In this document: positions 7,421-15,439 of the stretch, piece by piece
Layout: each line of letters begins with the position of its first letter
Numbering within the stretch: the first letter of the stretch is position 1
DNA from: Bdellovibrio sp. ZAP7
GTDB taxonomy: Bacteria > Bdellovibrionota > Bdellovibrionia > Bdellovibrionales > Bdellovibrionaceae
Assembly (NCBI RefSeq): GCF_006874645.1
Contig: NZ_CP030082.1
Coordinates: 434,001 to 498,000 of the forward strand
DNA length: 64,000 nt
Direction: 5' to 3'
Notes under the pieces: model-generated
Told to the model about the DNA's origin: nothing
The model's input: the letters and a program-made list of their open reading frames with translations, nothing else
Databases searched by the model: none
Program-made: the position numbers and the translations under genes

Positions 7421-9544
7421 CTATTTTAGTTTTTCCCATAAGTAAGTGGTTTTCAAGGACTCCCACAAAATGCTTTGCTCGATGTTCGCATTTCCTGCGT
7501 GACCGCCTTCGGTGTTTTCATAGTAATAAACCGGATGCTTTTGTTCTTTCATGCGGGCCACGAATTTACGTGCGTGCCCTGGGTGAACACGATCGTCTTT
7601 CGTGCTCGTCATCACAAAGACTTCTGGGTACTTCGCTGTCGGACTTAATTTCTGATACGGGGAGTATTTCAAAATCGCTTTGCGCATTTCCGGATCGTCG
7701 GGGTTTCCGTACTCATCCATCCAGCTCGCTCCGGCTAGCAACTTGTGATAGCGAAGCATATCCAACAATGGAACTCCAATGACGGCTGCTTTGTAGAGGT
7801 CAGGACGAAGAGTCACTGTTGCACCCACTAACAAGCCACCGTTAGATCCACCGGAAATTGCTAGGTGTTCTGCTGAAGTAAATCCGCGCGCAATCAAATC
7901 TTCAGAAATCGCGATATTGTCTTCGTAAACTTTATAGCGGTTTTCCTTAAGGACAGCTTGATGCCATTTTGGACCAAACTCTCCGCCACCACGTAGATTT
8001 GTCAGAACGTAGACCCCACCTTTTTCAGCCCACACTTTTCCGAAAGCACCAAGATAAGAAGGAGTCATCGATTGTTGAAACCCTCCGTATCCGTATTGCA
8101 AAGTAGGATGGCTGCCATCCAACTTGATATCTTTTTTGTGAACCACAAAGTAAGGTATTTTAGTTCCGTCTTTGCTGGTGGCTTCAAAACGAGATGTCGT
8201 CAGTGAAGAGGAATCAAAACGCTTCGCTGCTTGTTTTAGCAAAGTGAACTTATTCTTCGGATCAGAGGCATTTGCCATGTAATACGAAGTTGGTGTTAAG
8301 AAATCCGTGTAGGTTGCAAGATAGGTGTCAGAGTCGTCGTCACCGTCATAGCAAGATGCCATACCATTGCTGCCCAGAGCGATGGGTTCTGATTTCCAAA
8401 TATTCGGAGGAGTGAATGTGACTTTCTCCATCTGAGTCAGAACGTTATTGGATACAACCATAATCATATGGTTTTTGGTATTGCATCCTCCCTCGATGAA
8501 TCGCTTGTCCGTTGGTGCAAAGACTACTTGCGCCTGGCTCATCGCTTTTTCGCCCAACTCCAGATTATCCAGAGGAACTGCAAGTAATGTCCCTGCTTTC
8601 ATACCATTATAATCAGAGCGAAGTTCGATCAAAAGATTGCCTTTAAACAGGCTCCAGCTTTCAGCATCATCTGGTTTTGGAACCAGCACGGCTTTTCCAG
8701 ATTTATCGTGATACCACAATTTAGTGGAGTAAAAGCCTTTGCGAATCTGATGGAAGTAAAACGGTTTGCCTTCGTCATACAGAGTGTAGGCATAAGCCGA
8801 CATGTCAGTCGTGTTTGCTTCTGCCAGAGTCTCAGCAGATGTCAGGGGAGTTCCACGTTTCCAGGTTTTCACGATGCGTGGATAACCCGAAGTCGTCATG
8901 GAGCCCGCCCCCCAATCAGTCCCGACAAACAAAGTGTCTTGATCTTTCCAGGAAGCATTTGTTTTTGATTCGGGAATAAAAAATCCATCTTTCACGAAAG
9001 ATTTTGTTTTTAGGTCAAATTCACGAACGACCACAGCATCTTTTCCACCGCGAGAAAGATGAAGCAAGACACGATCATAGCCGGGGCGACGGAAGCTTGC
9101 GCCTTTCCACACCCAGTTTTCATTTTCAGTTTTAGAAACTGCGTCCAGATCCAAAATCACATCCCATTTTGGATTTGCAGTTTGATAACTGGCTATGGAT
9201 GTTTTTCTCCAAACACCGCGCAAGTTTTTTTCGTCTTGCCAGAAATTATAAAGTTCCCCATTCGTCAATGTGACGGCCGGAACACGGTCTTTGGCAAAAA
9301 AGATTTTGCGATAATCCGCTTCGATATTTTTAAAATCAGGGTTGGATTTGAAGTGCTTGATTGTTACATCATTTTCGGCTTTTGCGAAATCAAGGGCCTT
9401 GGCGCCTTCAACTTCCTCTAGCCAAAGATACGGATCTTGTTCTGATTGTGACATGGACTTTAACTCCTTTTGAAAAGAGGAGCTTTTGCAGCCAGCAAGC
9501 AGAAGGGTCGCCAGCAAGAGTTTCGATACCGTGAATGATTTCAT
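7421..9544 (-). CDS. Prolyl oligopeptidase family serine peptidase (S9A), lipoprotein
   Basis: 707 aa. It hydrolyses peptides, normally after proline. The N-terminus has a lipobox LLLAGC (Cys19), so it is likely tethered in the periplasm. The beta-propeller starts with the S9A signature SEQDPYLWLEEVEGAKALDF at about residues 35-54. The C-terminal hydrolase has Ser567 in GGSNGG, Asp650 in the DDRVHPGHARKF block and His682 in EGGHAGNAN, so the triad is complete. Single gene bounded by terminators. It could help digest prey peptides, which is inference from the predatory host rather than from the sequence. Confidence 0.95.
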   Translation of the reverse strand: MKSFTVSKLLLATLLLAGCKSSSFQKELKSMSQSEQDPYLWLEEVEGAKALDFAKAENDVTIKHFKSNPDFKNIEADYRKIFFAKDRVPAVTLTNGELYNFWQDEKNLRGVWRKTSIASYQTANPKWDVILDLDAVSKTENENWVWKGASFRRPGYDRVLLHLSRGGKDAVVVREFDLKTKSFVKDGFFIPESKTNASWKDQDTLFVGTDWGAGSMTTSGYPRIVKTWKRGTPLTSAETLAEANTTDMSAYAYTLYDEGKPFYFHQIRKGFYSTKLWYHDKSGKAVLVPKPDDAESWSLFKGNLLIELRSDYNGMKAGTLLAVPLDNLELGEKAMSQAQVVFAPTDKRFIEGGCNTKNHMIMVVSNNVLTQMEKVTFTPPNIWKSEPIALGSNGMASCYDGDDDSDTYLATYTDFLTPTSYYMANASDPKNKFTLLKQAAKRFDSSSLTTSRFEATSKDGTKIPYFVVHKKDIKLDGSHPTLQYGYGGFQQSMTPSYLGAFGKVWAEKGGVYVLTNLRGGGEFGPKWHQAVLKENRYKVYEDNIAISEDLIARGFTSAEHLAISGGSNGGLLVGATVTLRPDLYKAAVIGVPLLDMLRYHKLLAGASWMDEYGNPDDPEMRKAILKYSPYQKLSPTAKYPEVFVMTSTKDDRVHPGHARKFVARMKEQKHPVYYYENTEGGHAGNANIEQSILWESLKTTYLWEKLK

Positions 9545-9623
9545 ATGAGCTCCGATGTTGACCTAGAAATTAAAGATCAATCTGTGAGCTGTGACAAGGG
9601 TTCCTGTCGGTGTTTCAAAAATA

Positions 9624-9652
9624 AAAAAAGGGAGCGCATGGCTCCCTTTTTC
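9624..9652 (-). terminator. Terminator of the gene at 9673
   Basis: AAAAGGGAGC / GCTCCCTTTT stem with GCATG loop and T-rich flank on both strands. The stem is very like those after rpsI and the citrate synthase gene. Confidence 0.9.
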
Positions 9653-9672
9653 ATTCTTAATTTCTTTACTAA

Positions 9673-10068
9673 TTACTTAGTGCAAGAAACTGGGTAGATG
9701 TTGCCGTTAGCAGCCATGAAACCAGAGAATGAAGCACCCTTGTTGTCAGAAGAAACGCCGAAGAAACCAGTGTTTCTGATAACGCCGTCTTCAGTTTGAG
9801 CTGACTTTTCAGTCAATGCCAACATTTGAAGGTAACCTTGTTTCATTTGGTTAGCTACAGTGCCTTTATCCAATTGAGCAAAGAAAGTTGAAGACCCAGT
9901 TTTTTCTGTTACTTGCATTGTTAGGAAATCAACAGAAGTGTCGTCGCCCAAAGTTACGTTGATAGTTGCCGCTTTACCTTTAGAAGGTGCAGAGCATTTC
10001 AAAACAGTTGAATCAGCAAAAGCTGTAGAACCAGCAAGAACAAGTGCTGCCACGATAAGTTTTTTCAT
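9673..10068 (-). CDS. Small periplasmic hypothetical protein
   Basis: 131 aa. Signal peptide MKKLIVAALVLAGSTAFA, then a compact beta-type domain with Cys near both ends (VLKCSAPSKG and the C-terminal PVSCTK), probably one disulphide. No family recognised. Size and layout resemble the protein at 63328-63666 (signal peptide, N-terminal Cys, C-terminal Cys), so the two may be distant relatives. Strong ribosome site AAGGAGACATCT. Confidence 0.8.
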   Translation of the reverse strand: MKKLIVAALVLAGSTAFADSTVLKCSAPSKGKAATINVTLGDDTSVDFLTMQVTEKTGSSTFFAQLDKGTVANQMKQGYLQMLALTEKSAQTEDGVIRNTGFFGVSSDNKGASFSGFMAANGNIYPVSCTK

Positions 10069-10136
10069 AGATGTCTCCTTAGTTGTTAATTCGAATTTGT
10101 TGACCTGATCGAGGCTATTTCACGGTCTTTGGTCTA

Positions 10137-10154
10137 GCAATGCAAATGCATTGC
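10137..10154. promoter_or_regulatory. Perfect 18-bp palindrome between divergent genes
   Basis: GCAATGCAAATGCATTGC (8-bp arms, AA centre) lies between the leftward gene at 9673-10068 and the rightward lipoprotein at 10264. Position and symmetry suit a dimeric regulator; no known consensus recognised. Confidence 0.45.
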
Positions 10155-10263
10155 GCAATATATGCGATTTGGAGTGCTCTATTGTGAGAACACAAGGAAT
10201 TCCACCGTACCAAGGTCAAGTTTCTTACAACGCTTACCGATGAGTCATGAACGGGGGATTGTG

Positions 10264-10797
10264 ATGAATAGAGGCTGGTTGGTTATTCTTGCCGGGTGTC
10301 TCATATTGGGATTTCAAAACTGCAGTCAGACGAATTTATCTGCGGCTGATTTTCCCAGCACTAGTTCACACATCGTCACTCCATCTGTTGGCGGAGCTTC
10401 CGATGCCGACGAGTCACAAACAATTTCTGCACTAGAAATCCCAGTCAGTGGGGGAGTTCTTTCCGTTGATGCTTCGACAGGACGAATTTCACTTCTTGGG
10501 CAAAATCAACAAGTGCTCGAAGAATCCTGTCTGCCAGCTGCAGAAATCGCAGAGCTACAAAGCTATTTGAAATCCAGCAACATCTGCGGAAAATCAGTGG
10601 ATGCTTCTTTGCAATGCGCACAAGTCTATTCCTCAGGCTATGCAAGCCTGATCATTGGTGATCAGAAAATGAATCTGGGCGAGAGCTATGATTCTTGCGG
10701 CCGAGGCTTCAAAGACATATGTGGCGATCAAGCCCAGTCCTTCCGCGGCCTCGTAGCCTACATCCAAAAAAACTTCCACGGTCTACTCTGCGAATAG
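10264..10797 (+). CDS. Probable lipoprotein, hypothetical
   Basis: 177 aa from ATG 10264, which is preceded by GGGGGATT. The N-terminus MNRGWLVILAGCLILGFQNC looks like a lipoprotein signal with Cys20 as the likely lipidation site, although FQNC is not a textbook lipobox. The mature part is Ser/Ala-rich, then carries Cys pairs (ESCLPAAE, SNICGKS, LQCAQVY, DSCGRGFKDICG, LLCE). No family recognised. Its stop codon lies inside the first arm of the dispersed repeat at 10796-10947. Confidence 0.7.
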   Translation: MNRGWLVILAGCLILGFQNCSQTNLSAADFPSTSSHIVTPSVGGASDADESQTISALEIPVSGGVLSVDASTGRISLLGQNQQVLEESCLPAAEIAELQSYLKSSNICGKSVDASLQCAQVYSSGYASLIIGDQKMNLGESYDSCGRGFKDICGDQAQSFRGLVAYIQKNFHGLLCE

Positions 10798-10947
10798 GTA
10801 CGGCCTTACTTAAAAAGGTACTTACTTACCTGTCGGATAATACTTAATAACTAGTGAAAATAAAAAGGCCAGTGCAATTTGCACCGGCCTTTTTTAATTG
10901 TTAACTAGGAAAGTGTGCCATGGCCCTTGCAGGTAAGGCTGTACCTT
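10796..10947. repeat. Inverted repeat arms around a terminator (GGTAC repeat, copy 1)
   Basis: Left arm 10796-10830 (AGGTACGGCCTTACTT, then AAAAAGGTACTTACTTACC) and right arm 10931-10947 (AGGTAAGGCTGTACCTT) are inverted copies either side of the terminator at 10862-10895. The stop codons of both flanking genes lie in or touch the arms. The same arrangement recurs at 63185-63330. Confidence 0.75.
10862..10895. terminator. Bidirectional terminator between lipoprotein gene and alaS
   Basis: Stem AAAAAGGCCAGTGC / GCACCGGCCTTTTTT with one mismatch, and T-rich on both outer sides. Confidence 0.9.
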
Positions 10948-13669
10948 AAAGACCTAGTGTGCTGCGTACTTTCGTGAATGCATCACCGATCTTAGAGCGG
11001 TCAGGAGCTGCACCTTGAGCAAAGTCAGGACGGCCGCCACCTTTACCACCCATGATCGCAGCCACTTCTTTCAGAACGTCGCCGGCTTTATGATCGCCAG
11101 TTAGATCTTTAGAAACGGAAACGATGATTGGGTTTGAGCCATCACCTTGGCCGACAACCACGACAATTCCAGATTGGATTTTGTTTTTAAGATCGTCAGT
11201 AACTTTTGCCAAAACTTCGCGGTCGTCCATTGGGACGTCTGCCAATACAAGTTTTGCAGCGACACCGGATTTAGATTTGAATGCCATTGCTTTACCAGCA
11301 AGTTCATCCACATTCACTTGGCCACCTTGAAGTTTCTTGATTTCTTTCTCAAGAGTTTTCACTTGCTCTTTGATCGACTCTACACGATTTGCCAAAGTCG
11401 CCTTTTCGCCAGTTACTTCCAAGTGCTTCAAGTAGTGAGCAGATTTTTGCAAACCAGCTGCTGCCAAAGCCTCGTCCAAGTGGGCGATAGAGCTCATGGC
11501 GTATTTAACTGCAGAATCACCCGTGATTGCTTCCACGCGACGTACGCCGGAGCTTACACCAGATTCAGAAACGATTTTGAACAGGCGAATATTCGCAGTG
11601 TTTTTAACGTGAGTACCGCCGCAAAGCTCACAAGAGAAATCTCCCATCGTCAGTACGCGAACGTCGTTAGCGTACTTTTCGCCGAACAATGCCATCGCAC
11701 CTTTTTCGATCGCTTGCTTGTGCGGCATTAATTCAGTTTTGACTTCAAGACCGCGAGCGATTTGTTCGTTCACCATCTCTTCGATCTTGCGGATCTCTTC
11801 AGTGCTTACTGGTTTATTGTGAGTGAAGTCGAAACGAGTTTTATCAGCGTCAACCAATGAACCCGCTTGAGTTACATGCACACCCAATACTTTACGAAGA
11901 GCTGCGTGCAACAAGTGCGTCGCGGAGTGATTGCTTGCCGTGTTTCTTCTTTCAACTGCATCGACACCGCTGACAACTTTCGCACCCGTCTTGAAGGAAC
12001 CGTGTTCAACCTCTACGTGGTGAAGAATGATGTCGTCGATTTTCGTCGTATTCGCTACGCGAGCACGATTAGTGTCTTGCATGATGTAACCAACGTCACC
12101 AGCTTGACCGCCGCCCTCACCATAGAATGCAGTTGCATCCAGGATAATTAGACCCGTGTCGCCGGTTTTAAGTTCGTTTACAACCGCTTGGCCATTAGAA
12201 AGAGCCATTACAGTACCATCGCCGATTGTACCATCGTAACCCAAGAACTTCACAGACTTACCTGATTGAAGATAGTCTTTGGCAAATTTGATCATGTGAG
12301 CTTCGTCAGCTCCCATGGATTTACCTTTCCACGAAGCTTTGGATTTCGCACGATTTGCTTCCATTTCTTTTTCGAAAGCATCTTCGTTCACTTCAATACC
12401 GTTTTCATTCGCAATTACACGAGTCAAATCGGCAGGGAAGCCGTAAGTGTCGTACATACGAAATACAACTTCGCCAGAAAGTTCTTTAACTCCTGCCGCT
12501 TTTGCTTTTGCAAGCTCTGCTGTCAGGATTTCAGTTCCTTTGTCTAAAGTTGCCAAGAAGCGGTCTTCTTCGTCACGGATCGTGTTTAGGATATGATCGC
12601 GACGAGTGGAAAGTTCCGGATAAACTTTGCCCATGTTTTCGATCAAGGCTTCCGCCATACCTGGCAAGAAAGATTTGTCGGCAGAAAGTTTACGTCCGTA
12701 ACGGATTGCACGTCTCATGATACGGCGAAGTACATAACCACGGCCTTCGTTCGATGGCAAAGCACCGTCAGCTATCAAGAATGAAGTCGAGCGGCAGTGG
12801 TCAGCCAATACGCGAAGAGCAGAAGTTGTTTCTGCCGCTTTTGCATCAGTCGCCAAGACTTTTTTGTCAGTCACGTATTTAACGCCACCGATTTTACAAG
12901 CCAGTTCGATCATTGGCAGGAACAAATCTGTATCGTAGTTATTGAATTTACCCTGCATCGCCGCCGTCACACGCTCAAGACCTGCACCTGTATCCACAGA
13001 TGGTTTTGGAAGCGGTGTCAAAGTCCCTGGCGGATTTTCAAAGTACTGCATGAATACCAAGTTCCAGATTTCCACGAAACGGTCTTCACCTGCTTCGATA
13101 CCTTTGAACGGATCAGAAATTTTACCGGCTTCAGGACCGTGATCGTAGAAGATCTCCGTGCAAGGACCGCAAGGACCTGTGTCGCCCATTTTCCAGAAAT
13201 TGTCTTTGTCGAAACGGAAAATGCGATCGCGAGGGATACCTTCTTGAGTGTGCCAGATGTCAGCTGCTTCATCGTCAGAGATATGAACTGTCACATAAAG
13301 CTTTTCTTTGGGAATAGCCAAAGTCTTGGTCAAGAATTCCCAGGCAAAGTGAATCGCGTCTTTCTTGAAGTAATCGCCGAAAGAAAAGTTACCCAACATT
13401 TCAAAGAAAGTGTGGTGACGTGCTGTAAAGCCTACGTTTTCCAAGTCATTGTGTTTACCACCGGCGCGCACACATTTTTGCGAAGTCACGGCACGAGAGT
13501 AATCACGCTTCTCAAGACCCAAGAAAGTATTTTTAAATTGATTCATACCCGCGTTTGCAAAAAGCAAGGTCGGATCATTTTCCGGAATCAAAGAAGAAGA
13601 AGCGACAGCTTTGTGTCCATTCTTTTCGAAGTATTGAATAAAAGCATTTCTGATCTCAGAGCTTTTCAT
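10946..13669 (-). CDS. alaS: Alanine-tRNA ligase
   Basis: 907 aa from ATG 13669 (AAAGG upstream). It charges tRNA-Ala. Class II catalytic blocks are seen (ENDPTLLFANAGMNQFK, RHHTFFEMLGNFSFGDYFK, GDTGPCGPCTEIFYD). The editing domain has HSATHLLHAALR and the CGGTHV zinc/editing motif (FSCELCGGTHVKNT). The C-terminal C-Ala domain has the Gly-rich MGGKGGGRPDFAQGA block. Length is close to normal. Its 5' end lies 14 bp inside the end of recX, so the two are translationally coupled. In-frame codons upstream to 13699 belong to recX and are not needed. Confidence 0.97.
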   Translation of the reverse strand: MKSSEIRNAFIQYFEKNGHKAVASSSLIPENDPTLLFANAGMNQFKNTFLGLEKRDYSRAVTSQKCVRAGGKHNDLENVGFTARHHTFFEMLGNFSFGDYFKKDAIHFAWEFLTKTLAIPKEKLYVTVHISDDEAADIWHTQEGIPRDRIFRFDKDNFWKMGDTGPCGPCTEIFYDHGPEAGKISDPFKGIEAGEDRFVEIWNLVFMQYFENPPGTLTPLPKPSVDTGAGLERVTAAMQGKFNNYDTDLFLPMIELACKIGGVKYVTDKKVLATDAKAAETTSALRVLADHCRSTSFLIADGALPSNEGRGYVLRRIMRRAIRYGRKLSADKSFLPGMAEALIENMGKVYPELSTRRDHILNTIRDEEDRFLATLDKGTEILTAELAKAKAAGVKELSGEVVFRMYDTYGFPADLTRVIANENGIEVNEDAFEKEMEANRAKSKASWKGKSMGADEAHMIKFAKDYLQSGKSVKFLGYDGTIGDGTVMALSNGQAVVNELKTGDTGLIILDATAFYGEGGGQAGDVGYIMQDTNRARVANTTKIDDIILHHVEVEHGSFKTGAKVVSGVDAVERRNTASNHSATHLLHAALRKVLGVHVTQAGSLVDADKTRFDFTHNKPVSTEEIRKIEEMVNEQIARGLEVKTELMPHKQAIEKGAMALFGEKYANDVRVLTMGDFSCELCGGTHVKNTANIRLFKIVSESGVSSGVRRVEAITGDSAVKYAMSSIAHLDEALAAAGLQKSAHYLKHLEVTGEKATLANRVESIKEQVKTLEKEIKKLQGGQVNVDELAGKAMAFKSKSGVAAKLVLADVPMDDREVLAKVTDDLKNKIQSGIVVVVGQGDGSNPIIVSVSKDLTGDHKAGDVLKEVAAIMGGKGGGRPDFAQGAAPDRSKIGDAFTKVRSTLGL

Positions 13670-14141
13670 AGATAACCTTTCTAACGGTCTCGGAATCAAA
13701 TCCTCGTGAAGTCAGCAAGCGTCCTACGCGTGCTTTTTCCTCTCGAGAAAACTTATAATCTTCATTAAATTTATTCGTCACAATCGCCATGGCCTTATCC
13801 AGTTCCAGCGCAGCATCGGTCTCCACAGTGGGCAGGCCTTTTTCTTTCAGGTAGTTGTTGATGTAACAGATACCCTTGTTGCGACGGTGAAGCGTGTCGG
13901 CCAGGCGGGCAGCGTAGTCAGAAGGATCGCCCAACCAATTTTTCTCGTTGGCAAAGGAGATTGCTTCATCGATGGCTTCGTCGCTGCCATCCTCGTCTGT
14001 GAATTTCCCGCGCAACTTGGTTCTAAGCTCTTGCTCAGAATGATCACGAGCCGCCAACAGATCCATCACTTTGCGTTTAGCAGCAGCGATTCTGTCTTGT
14101 TGGCTTTCTTGTTCATTTTGTGGGTCTTTTTCATCAGACAT
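13656..14141 (-). CDS. recX: Regulatory protein RecX
   Basis: 161 aa, normal length. Three-helix RecX repeats are visible: MDLLAARDHSEQELRTKLRGKF, the DEAISFANEKNWLGDPSDYAARLADT segment, and GRLLTSRGFDSETVRKVIYEKL at the end. A charged Gln/Glu leader occupies residues 1-18. RecX binds RecA filaments and limits them. It sits upstream of and overlaps alaS, whereas recA is about 5 kb away on the other strand, a split of the common recA-recX-alaS order. Confidence 0.9.
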   Translation of the reverse strand: MSDEKDPQNEQESQQDRIAAAKRKVMDLLAARDHSEQELRTKLRGKFTDEDGSDEAIDEAISFANEKNWLGDPSDYAARLADTLHRRNKGICYINNYLKEKGLPTVETDAALELDKAMAIVTNKFNEDYKFSREEKARVGRLLTSRGFDSETVRKVIYEKL

Positions 14142-14178
14142 AGGCAGTTAGAAATCTATCTGTTCCTGCCTGCGCATG

Positions 14179-15330
14179 TCATGCTTTTTTCAGAGTAATT
14201 TCGGTCAGTTCGCAGAACGTTCCTAGGCGCAGACTCGGCCCCCAGTAACCTGTTCCTTGATTGACATACAGCCGCATGTTTTTAAGGCTGTAAAGACCTT
14301 TGGGATAGCGTTGAAAGAACACAATCAGCAAGTTCCAAGGGAAGAATTGCCCACCATGAGTGTGGCCGGAAAGCTGTAAATCAAAGCCTTTGTCACAAGC
14401 CTTGTCAGCAATGGCCGGTTGGTGGGCCAAAAAGATCTTAAACGCCTCTGGTTTTTGCTGGCTTACCAGTTTATCCAGATCTGCCGGCTCTTTTCCAAAC
14501 TGACGAGCGGCGGGATCTGCCACGCCGGAAACTTGCAAAGTCGCGCCGTTAACTTGAAGGGTTTCAGTATTGTTGACCAAAACGTGATAACCGATTGAAC
14601 GAAAAGCAGCGAGAGCAGTCTCGATATTCCAATAGTACTCATGATTTCCGGCGACATAGAAAGTGCCAAGTTTGGATTGGACTGATTTCAGAATTTCAAA
14701 TTCAGGAAGGTGGCGAATCGCATGATCGTCCAGGATGTCCCCGGTAAAGACCACCATGTCGGCTTTTAAGTTATTCGCTTTATCCACAAGCTTTTGAACA
14801 AATTGAACGGGTAAGCCCGCTGCCAGATGTAAATCCGTGATGTGCAGGATGCGCAGACCGTTCAAGCCTTCAGGCAAATTGGTAAAGGGAATTTCAACTT
14901 TGATAACTTTAACTCCCAGGCGAACTACCAAGGTTCCTAAAAGCAAAAGGACCAAGGGAATGACTAAAAGTAACCCGGTTGCTTCGGTGCCATACAGTTC
15001 GGTGCCGACAAATTCTGGATTTGTGTAGTTCAGAATGAATCCGGCGATGTCTCGCAGGATAATGAAGGTTAACAAAAAGCTGATATAGGCCATGGAAAAG
15101 TGGGCGGCGCTGAAATAAGCATCATGCCAGGGTTTTGATTCACCTCGGGCATCACTGCGGGACCAGAAGAACAGCGGCATCGATATCACGATGGCAAACA
15201 ACGCTCCCAGAAAGGCAATGATAAATAAAGTTTGGGCTCCAGATAAGTCGGCATATCTCACCATTTGGTGAGAGACGTACATGAAAACCGCGAAAAATAG
15301 ACCAACGATAATTGCGCGAAATGCAGCCAT
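14179..15330 (-). CDS. Membrane-anchored calcineurin-like metallophosphoesterase
   Basis: 383 aa. Four hydrophobic segments (about residues 5-20, 33-55, 78-97, 118-137) precede the catalytic domain. Metal-binding motifs are complete: TDLHLA (Asp166, His168), TGDILDDH (Asp198), GNHEYY (Asn229, His230), His303 in LAHQP and SGHTHGG (322-325). The layout matches the YkuE/YaeI group of membrane-linked phosphoesterases, some of which act on lipid-linked pyrophosphates; the substrate here is not shown. It is 37 bp upstream of recX on the same strand. Confidence 0.92.
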   Translation of the reverse strand: MAAFRAIIVGLFFAVFMYVSHQMVRYADLSGAQTLFIIAFLGALFAIVISMPLFFWSRSDARGESKPWHDAYFSAAHFSMAYISFLLTFIILRDIAGFILNYTNPEFVGTELYGTEATGLLLVIPLVLLLLGTLVVRLGVKVIKVEIPFTNLPEGLNGLRILHITDLHLAAGLPVQFVQKLVDKANNLKADMVVFTGDILDDHAIRHLPEFEILKSVQSKLGTFYVAGNHEYYWNIETALAAFRSIGYHVLVNNTETLQVNGATLQVSGVADPAARQFGKEPADLDKLVSQQKPEAFKIFLAHQPAIADKACDKGFDLQLSGHTHGGQFFPWNLLIVFFQRYPKGLYSLKNMRLYVNQGTGYWGPSLRLGTFCELTEITLKKA

Positions 15331-15439
15331 GGTTATTTATAGCACGTGAGTCTGTGTTTGCACAGAAAGTTGCAAAAACACAAATCCTCGAAGAGCTGCG
15401 TCAGTGATAATCTTAAACAGGCATTGTAGGAGGTGTTCA

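Noticed and set aside
12797-13675. Long open frame antisense to alaS (292 codons)
   Set aside because: It mirrors conserved alaS codons, has no ribosome site or recognisable domain, and is Cys/Phe/His-rich as such shadow frames are.
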